From assembly GCA_029747585.1 (NCBI GenBank), contig JAPEVF010000020.1:124001-188000 (forward strand): DNA of 64,000 nucleotides, given 5' to 3'. Under the pieces are notes generated by a model that searched no databases, was not told the origin of the DNA, and saw nothing but the letters and a program-made list of their open reading frames with translations. This DNA comes from Pleurotus djamor. Its lineage: Eukaryota > Basidiomycota > Agaricomycetes > Agaricales > Pleurotaceae. Each line of letters starts with the position of its first letter. Position 1 is the stretch's first letter. A program made the translations under genes and the position numbers. Below, piece after piece: positions 58,641 through 64,000 of this stretch.

Positions 58641-61544
58641 ACTGCAGCGCTGATCTCCTGTTCATACCATCACCGCTTGATGCCTTAACCCCAGCGTATC
58701 CTCTCATAGTTCGTATCATGCTCTCTCGGCGTCCAAACGCTCTCCCATTTTTGGTAACCTCACTTGTAAATGTTGTACTCTGATACTCAAAATCTTTGTT
58801 TTAGACTTCTGCAGCTCGGCACTCGATATGCCCGTTGGGCGCCGCTTGACTCCTCCTGGATGTTGGTATCATACGCTTTCCTCTGATCTCGTGCCCCGGT
58901 AGGTCACATCCTACACCATCTTTTCATACCTCCATCTCTGATGTTCACAACGACCGGTTCCTTGGCGTGTTTGATTTACTCTAGCGGTGCCCGATATACT
59001 GCCCTCCATCATACCAATCTCCCGTTGTAGCTTCTTGATCCCACCTCTTCTGGGGATAACGAGCAATACCCACCAAACCCAAACTAGCGCCATCCAACTT
59101 CATTAAATGGCATCGGCATGGGGTTATTCTTTTTTTTCAAGGAGGGAACGATCAACATCAGCATCTCACGGATGGAAGGTGGTCTGCTTCCGTATGGGTA
59201 TGGTATAGTAGGGGCGGTGGAAAATCGTGGGTGGTGGATTGCTCCTTAGAGAGTGTCCGGCGTGTTGAGGACAACCACCACCAACATATGTTCTGCGCCG
59301 CACCCAGGCTGTACGTACGTCGTACGGCTCGTAAGGCGACGACTTACCGTGCCGGTCGTCGCATTCCTGGGAATCCTCATCTTTCCAGAAAGCCCAAACA
59401 TAGACGGGCGTATGTCTTGTTCTCCTTCCCAGAGTCCCAAAACTCAAACGCCCATTCCTTCGTTCCGACTTGGTACTTCCAGACCCGCCTCTCAATTTGC
59501 GGCACGCGGCGACTTCCACAACACGGAACACCGTTTGAACCCATACACGTACACCAAGAGAACTACTTTAGATTCCTGTAATCACGGATGCATTGACCCT
59601 AAGTCGTTTCAGGCTGTCCGTTTCCCATGACGCTGTTGGATTAGCTTTGGGTTTAAGGTGATGTAACTTGGGAAACTAATCTATGAACGCGGGTGCAGCT
59701 AGGCCTGAAATGGCTTTCTCGGATGGGGAGCAGGGAGATGGTAAGATGATGGTAAGCGGTCGAGTCTCATGTACATATGCTGCTGTGTAGAATTCATCTA
59801 ACACATCTACACCTGAAGCAGTAAGAATCAAAGCAGTGAACACCTCCTTGGCTTAATCTTACACTCAAGACTCAAGACTTCGGAATCAAAACTGTATCGT
59901 CGCGGCGCTCAACCATTCCGCATCGGAGACTAGGAGTGATATTGATATCCAACCTTGGTGGCGTCAAACTATCATACTTTGTAGATACCCATCATATCAT
60001 CGCCATCATTCGTCGTTCGTCAAAAGCACATAGAAGCACTGAAACGGAATATGGTACCCAACGACCGGGAAACATAACACGGAGACACTCGTCCCTTATC
60101 CTTCATCATTGGATGGATGGATGCCGAGGCTTCTCTGCGTTACTTATACTTACTTCGATGCGACCCTGGAGATAACGGAGAAAACTCAGAGACGGGAAGA
60201 GAGGTGAGTGGACGGAGTCGAGAGGAGTAAAAAGGGGTACGAACATCCAGGAATGGGGACGCTCAGATTGACTCTGCGTTAGGATTGGGTGAACCACCAT
60301 AGAAAACAACTTGAAGTACAAGGGCAATCAACCACTCGAAGGGCATCACCGAAAGCAGGTCTCTCTGCCAATGAAGAGGCGGGCTTCGCGATCAACTCAC
60401 GCTACAAAGTGGGTTTTCCGCGTCTACCTAACACCTCGCCATTTCTATTTATGTCTTTATGCACTAACGTAAACCCACAAACAGAACGTTTGATTTGGAA
60501 AGAGAACTTCGTGAATCCCATTCAACCCATCCGGGAAAGCGTTTTCTGCGTCTATGTCATACTACGTCGTAATGGGCGCTACCTCCTCTGGTATGTAGTA
60601 ATGATCCTATGTACTTAGTAAGTAAGTAGGCCGGCGAATTCCAGAATATGTGAAGGTGAGGTAATGATGCGTGGACGGTCTTTCCATTGGTCGCTCCCTG
60701 GCTATTCTAATGTACCCTTGTCTCCGCTGGACCTTGATTGAGTATTCGACGGCCCAATCAACGATCAAACGACGAAGGAAGGTAGGTTCCACGAAGGTTC
60801 AGACGAAAGGAGGAGTCGAAGAGGGGGTTCAGGGGCAGTGAGTGGTGTGAGTTGCGAATTCTGGAGTATCCTGCAGTGCTTTCCTCGAACCTTTCTTCGT
60901 GAGTCTCCCGGTTCTAAGGTTCTCTGCAATCTGCGAGCTTGGATCCCTTACCCATCATGAGCTGCTCAATAATCAATTGATCGGATTCGTTGGTTCGTTG
61001 ATACGAGGAAGAGGTCCGAAGCAGGCGGGGTTGACAATGTTGGTATTCCATCTTTGCGGCACGAACATGGTCATTTCTGCGCTGGATTCCTCAACTCCTC
61101 GTCAAAGTCGGTGTCCTGGGAACGCATGATCAAAACGACGCAGTCCGGCGACGTACCGCACATCTAATCTACTCGTTTTAAGTGTTGACATGAGCAGATA
61201 CATACATACCGAGTGTCTACGACATAGAGCACTTAGTACTTAGTAGTCAAGCGAGAACGCGGTAATTACACTTCATCTCAACCTCAACGTTAAAACTTCC
61301 CCACACCTGTGGGATTTTCGCCCTCCTCACCTCTCACAGGACTGTCAGGACACTGTCACAAATTGACGCTTCACCTTCACCTTCATTTCATTTTGTCTTC
61401 ATTTGGTTTTCACTTGCTATACGCGTCATAATCGCTACTTTCCACACAGCTCTACCGGGTTCAGCAATCATAAATGATGGAAGTGACGGAATGAACTAGT
61501 AACGGAATGAACTATGAGATGAAGGAGGTAAGTGCCACACAAAG

Positions 61545-61576
61545 AGATGAACAGATAAACAGATGAACAGATGAGA
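61545..61576 (+). repeat. AGATGAAC/AGATAAAC short tandem repeat
   Basis: Four imperfect 8-base units (AGATGAAC, AGATAAAC, AGATGAAC, AGATGAGA) in the gene-poor tract. Confidence 0.7.
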
Positions 61577-61809
61577 AGAGGGAGTGGGTACGGCATCCTT
61601 TCCCAAGTCCTTCCAGGTTGAGTCGTCTACGGTGCCAGTAGGAAAGTCTACGAAACCACCCCTTGACCCTTGATGGACCCCCTATTCCCTGTGACGTCTT
61701 CGCTTAAATTCGCTTCGACGTCGTCTTCGATGGTCACGCTACACATCCTCCTCGAGCGCTCGACACTTCTTCAAGTCGCTTGATTCACGGTAGAGTACGC
61801 TAAGCGACT

Positions 61810-61839
61810 TTCTTCTTCTTCTTCTTCTTCTTCTTCTTC
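61810..61839 (+). repeat. (TTC)n microsatellite
   Basis: About ten uninterrupted TTC units. Pure, so probably length-polymorphic. Confidence 0.9.
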
Positions 61840-64000
61840 CATCTGATCCCCCCTCGCCGGGTTTCTAATCAGTGCCAGACCGTGGAGAGCGGTAACTAAC
61901 TACGGCTGACTTCGGGGGAGTCCTAGTCTTCGTATGGACATAGACGTAGGCGTCTCCTAAGCTCCAGTTAAGCGATCGATAGGCGGACATCCATCTGTTT
62001 TCTGGTTTTTCTAGATAGAACACCAATACCTTGATCACCATCAACAGCATCAGCGTAAGTGTCGGTTTACCGAGTACTTCTTCCTTGAGGGTTTTACGTT
62101 TCATAACTCACAATGGGGTCACATGATGCTTGGAACTCAGGTCGATGCGTGCGATGACTAACGCTCGTCGATGGTGGACCGGTAACGCATCNATGATGCA
62201 TCGACTCGGACAATGGTCTGGGCTACTGCACGATCACTCGTGCTAAGAACGAACGTCATCGAAAGGGTAAGTACTGCTCGATCTTAACCTCACCCCGGCC
62301 CCTCGAAGCCTTAAACTCAAGCCTCAAGGCCTCACCACGTAGGTTTCGGTCCTGTACTCAGGCGTTATGGAAGAGCCTACCGTACACTGGGATGTTTTCT
62401 CCCAGACGATCATGATCAACCTCAAAGTTCAAGTGTTCATAAGTTTATTCGATTATTGCACGCACCCTCAAGCCTCCGAGTCAGGCTCCTACTCTAGAGT
62501 ACTTCACACTTCACACTTCAAGCTTTCTCACTGCATCACACTTCACACTTCGCGGTTCACGGCAGACGGTTTACGGCTCGTGTCTCGCGTTTCGATAATC
62601 TTTAATCTTTCCATTATCTCCTCCATGCTCCACCTGCGATCGCCATCTACCCATATCTATATCTATACTTTGGTGCGTGGACGATCATCTTGACAGGTTA
62701 TTTGCCCCGAAGACCCCGAAGTGGCCGAGCTACTAGTAGAGTAGATGATGTGGGGTATTTCGGGACGTGTATTGGCACGGGTGACGGGGAGGGAACATGG
62801 ATACCCCGGCGTAGAACGTCGAGCTTCGAGTGGCTGCTTCGATCGTGTACTGTCTACTGTGTACATATTGGGAGATCGACGCACGCGTGAGGAAGCTAGG
62901 ATAAGGTGTAAGTAAGGTATATGGATGTCCGCGCCGGGGTATGTGTTCGATCATCCATGGTACTGGTACTTTGTGGTACGCCTTGTGTCGTTCAACGTCA
63001 ACGTCCAGACGTTCAAACATAGGATGTCTAGCCATACGTCCGATGTCCAATGTCACGTCCACGTACAGATTCGTGTCCAATTGCAAATTGCTACCTTCCC
63101 CGTCAATCGCCAATTATCGATCCATCGGCTCGTGAGCTCGTGACCAAGGTAAGGTGGCTGGCTACGGTAACGGTAACGCTCGGACTGGGACTTGAAGGAG
63201 GTGTGCTTCGAGATCAACTAAATCGAAATCTGATTGATCGATATTCGACTTGCACCCATCAGCGATTAGCGATTGTGATCTACGCGTTCGTGTGCATATG
63301 CATTGGGCAAGGAGAAGAATTATAATGTCCATCTGGGCGACAATGTATTCCGTACATATGGACCACCGGTGTTAGAAAAGAAATTACGATCGAGCGTAGG
63401 TTGCGTTGTATTCACTTCCTTGATTTTACACGGTACGACGGAGAGTCCAATGGCAGAAAGACCCCGGGCCGCTTGTACGCTGAGTGTATACCAGTAAATA
63501 CTGTAGAAGGTTGGACGTCCCGGAAGACTCGAGCCGTAAACTGAGAGAGAGCTCGAGGAAAACCAGCCGATAATCGATGAGGCTACTCGGAAACAACGCG
63601 CATGATAAACATGTGCACTGCACCCCACACCCTCCAGCCAGAGACGCCTAAACGGAGGTCTCAAAACCGAACCTGGTATATGTTCGTTCTCCCTGACATC
63701 GAGAAAACTTGCTGGAAAAACACAGTATGCACATCCCCAAGGCGATCAGACTCAGAGGCGACGGGCACCCGACTTTCCATCATCGATGGCCGGAAACAAG
63801 GAATATTTGTCGACTGACCCGCCACGCAGGGGCGGGATAGGGGGAATACCCTTATGGAATTCGTGATTTATGATCCGGACGTTATAACGTACGTCTTCAA
63901 CCCTTCCATCCACCCTTCCATCTACCCTCCAAACGTCCAACGTGAAAAGCCCAACGACTAAAAGCGTCTATGGGTAAAGGGTTGATATACTCACTTTGGT

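Larger units (their letters stand above)
56857..64000. other. Gene-poor tract with simple repeats
   Basis: About 7 kb without a convincing multi-exon gene. Frames are short (60-126 codons), and none shows a domain, signal peptide or zinc motif. The tract carries many low-complexity tracts: a TTC array at 61.8 kb, AGATGAAC-type repeats at 61.5 kb, CACTTCACACTTCA repeats at 62.5 kb and CCATCCACCCTTCCATC at 63.9 kb. One possible relic or uncharacterised gene is listed at 58.1-58.6 kb. Confidence 0.5.

Noticed and set aside
61500..64000. Possible subtelomere or centromere repeat
   Set aside because: Only short simple repeats; no TTAGGG arrays, no long satellite units.
1..64000. Secondary-metabolite or other co-functional gene cluster around the P450
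   Set aside because: Neighbours are housekeeping genes (tRNA, RPS29, SprT-like, PUF); no synthase, transporter or pathway regulator.

Overview
The window looks like chromosomal DNA of a filamentous basidiomycete, most likely an agaricomycete. Genes lie on both strands and are cut by many short (about 50-60 nt) GT-AG introns. Intergenic gaps are often only 100-400 bp. The gene content (a phytochrome hybrid histidine kinase, PNGase A, PARP, Dnmt2, UVRAG/Vps38, an S1/P1 nuclease) is fungal. There is no operon logic, CRISPR or phage signal. Single N bases are frequent between about 9.6 and 31.6 kb, so residue-level statements there are weaker.

Layout. 1-2.3 kb: no convincing gene. 2.5-9.2 kb: a strongly expressed-looking secreted Gly/Ala/Asn-rich protein, then (minus) a TMEM19-like membrane protein and a TFIIIC subunit, and (plus) a SprT/GCNA-type metalloprotease. 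9.7-18 kb: a cytochrome P450, an intron-containing tRNA-Lys(CUU), ribosomal protein S29 and a Puf4/Mpt5-like Pumilio protein. 19.4-31.2 kb: a UVRAG/Vps38-type autophagy protein divergent from a tiny UPF0390 protein, an acyl-protein thioesterase, and a complete fungal phytochrome (PAS-GAF-PHY-HK-REC). 31.6-41.6 kb: an unrecognised acidic coiled-coil protein, a tandem pair of secreted hydrolases (S1/P1 nuclease then PNGase A), a protein consisting of only the N-terminal part of a cullin, and a secreted Ser/Thr mucin-like protein. 41.8-50.6 kb: PARP, a peroxisomal SCPx-type thiolase ending AKL, Dnmt2, and upstream of it a decayed second copy of Dnmt2. 50.8-56.9 kb: a PHD-finger protein and an unrecognised protein. 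56.9-64 kb: a gene-poor tract with simple repeats and one possible relic gene.

Functional themes are genome maintenance and RNA (SprT protease, PARP, Dnmt2, TFIIIC, tRNA-Lys, S29, PUF) and secretion (structural proteins, nuclease, PNGase). The order does not suggest a biosynthetic cluster. The most notable items are the Dnmt2 duplicate/relic pair with a GC-AG intron in the intact copy, the stand-alone cullin N-terminal protein, the symmetric low-complexity secreted protein, and the full phytochrome.
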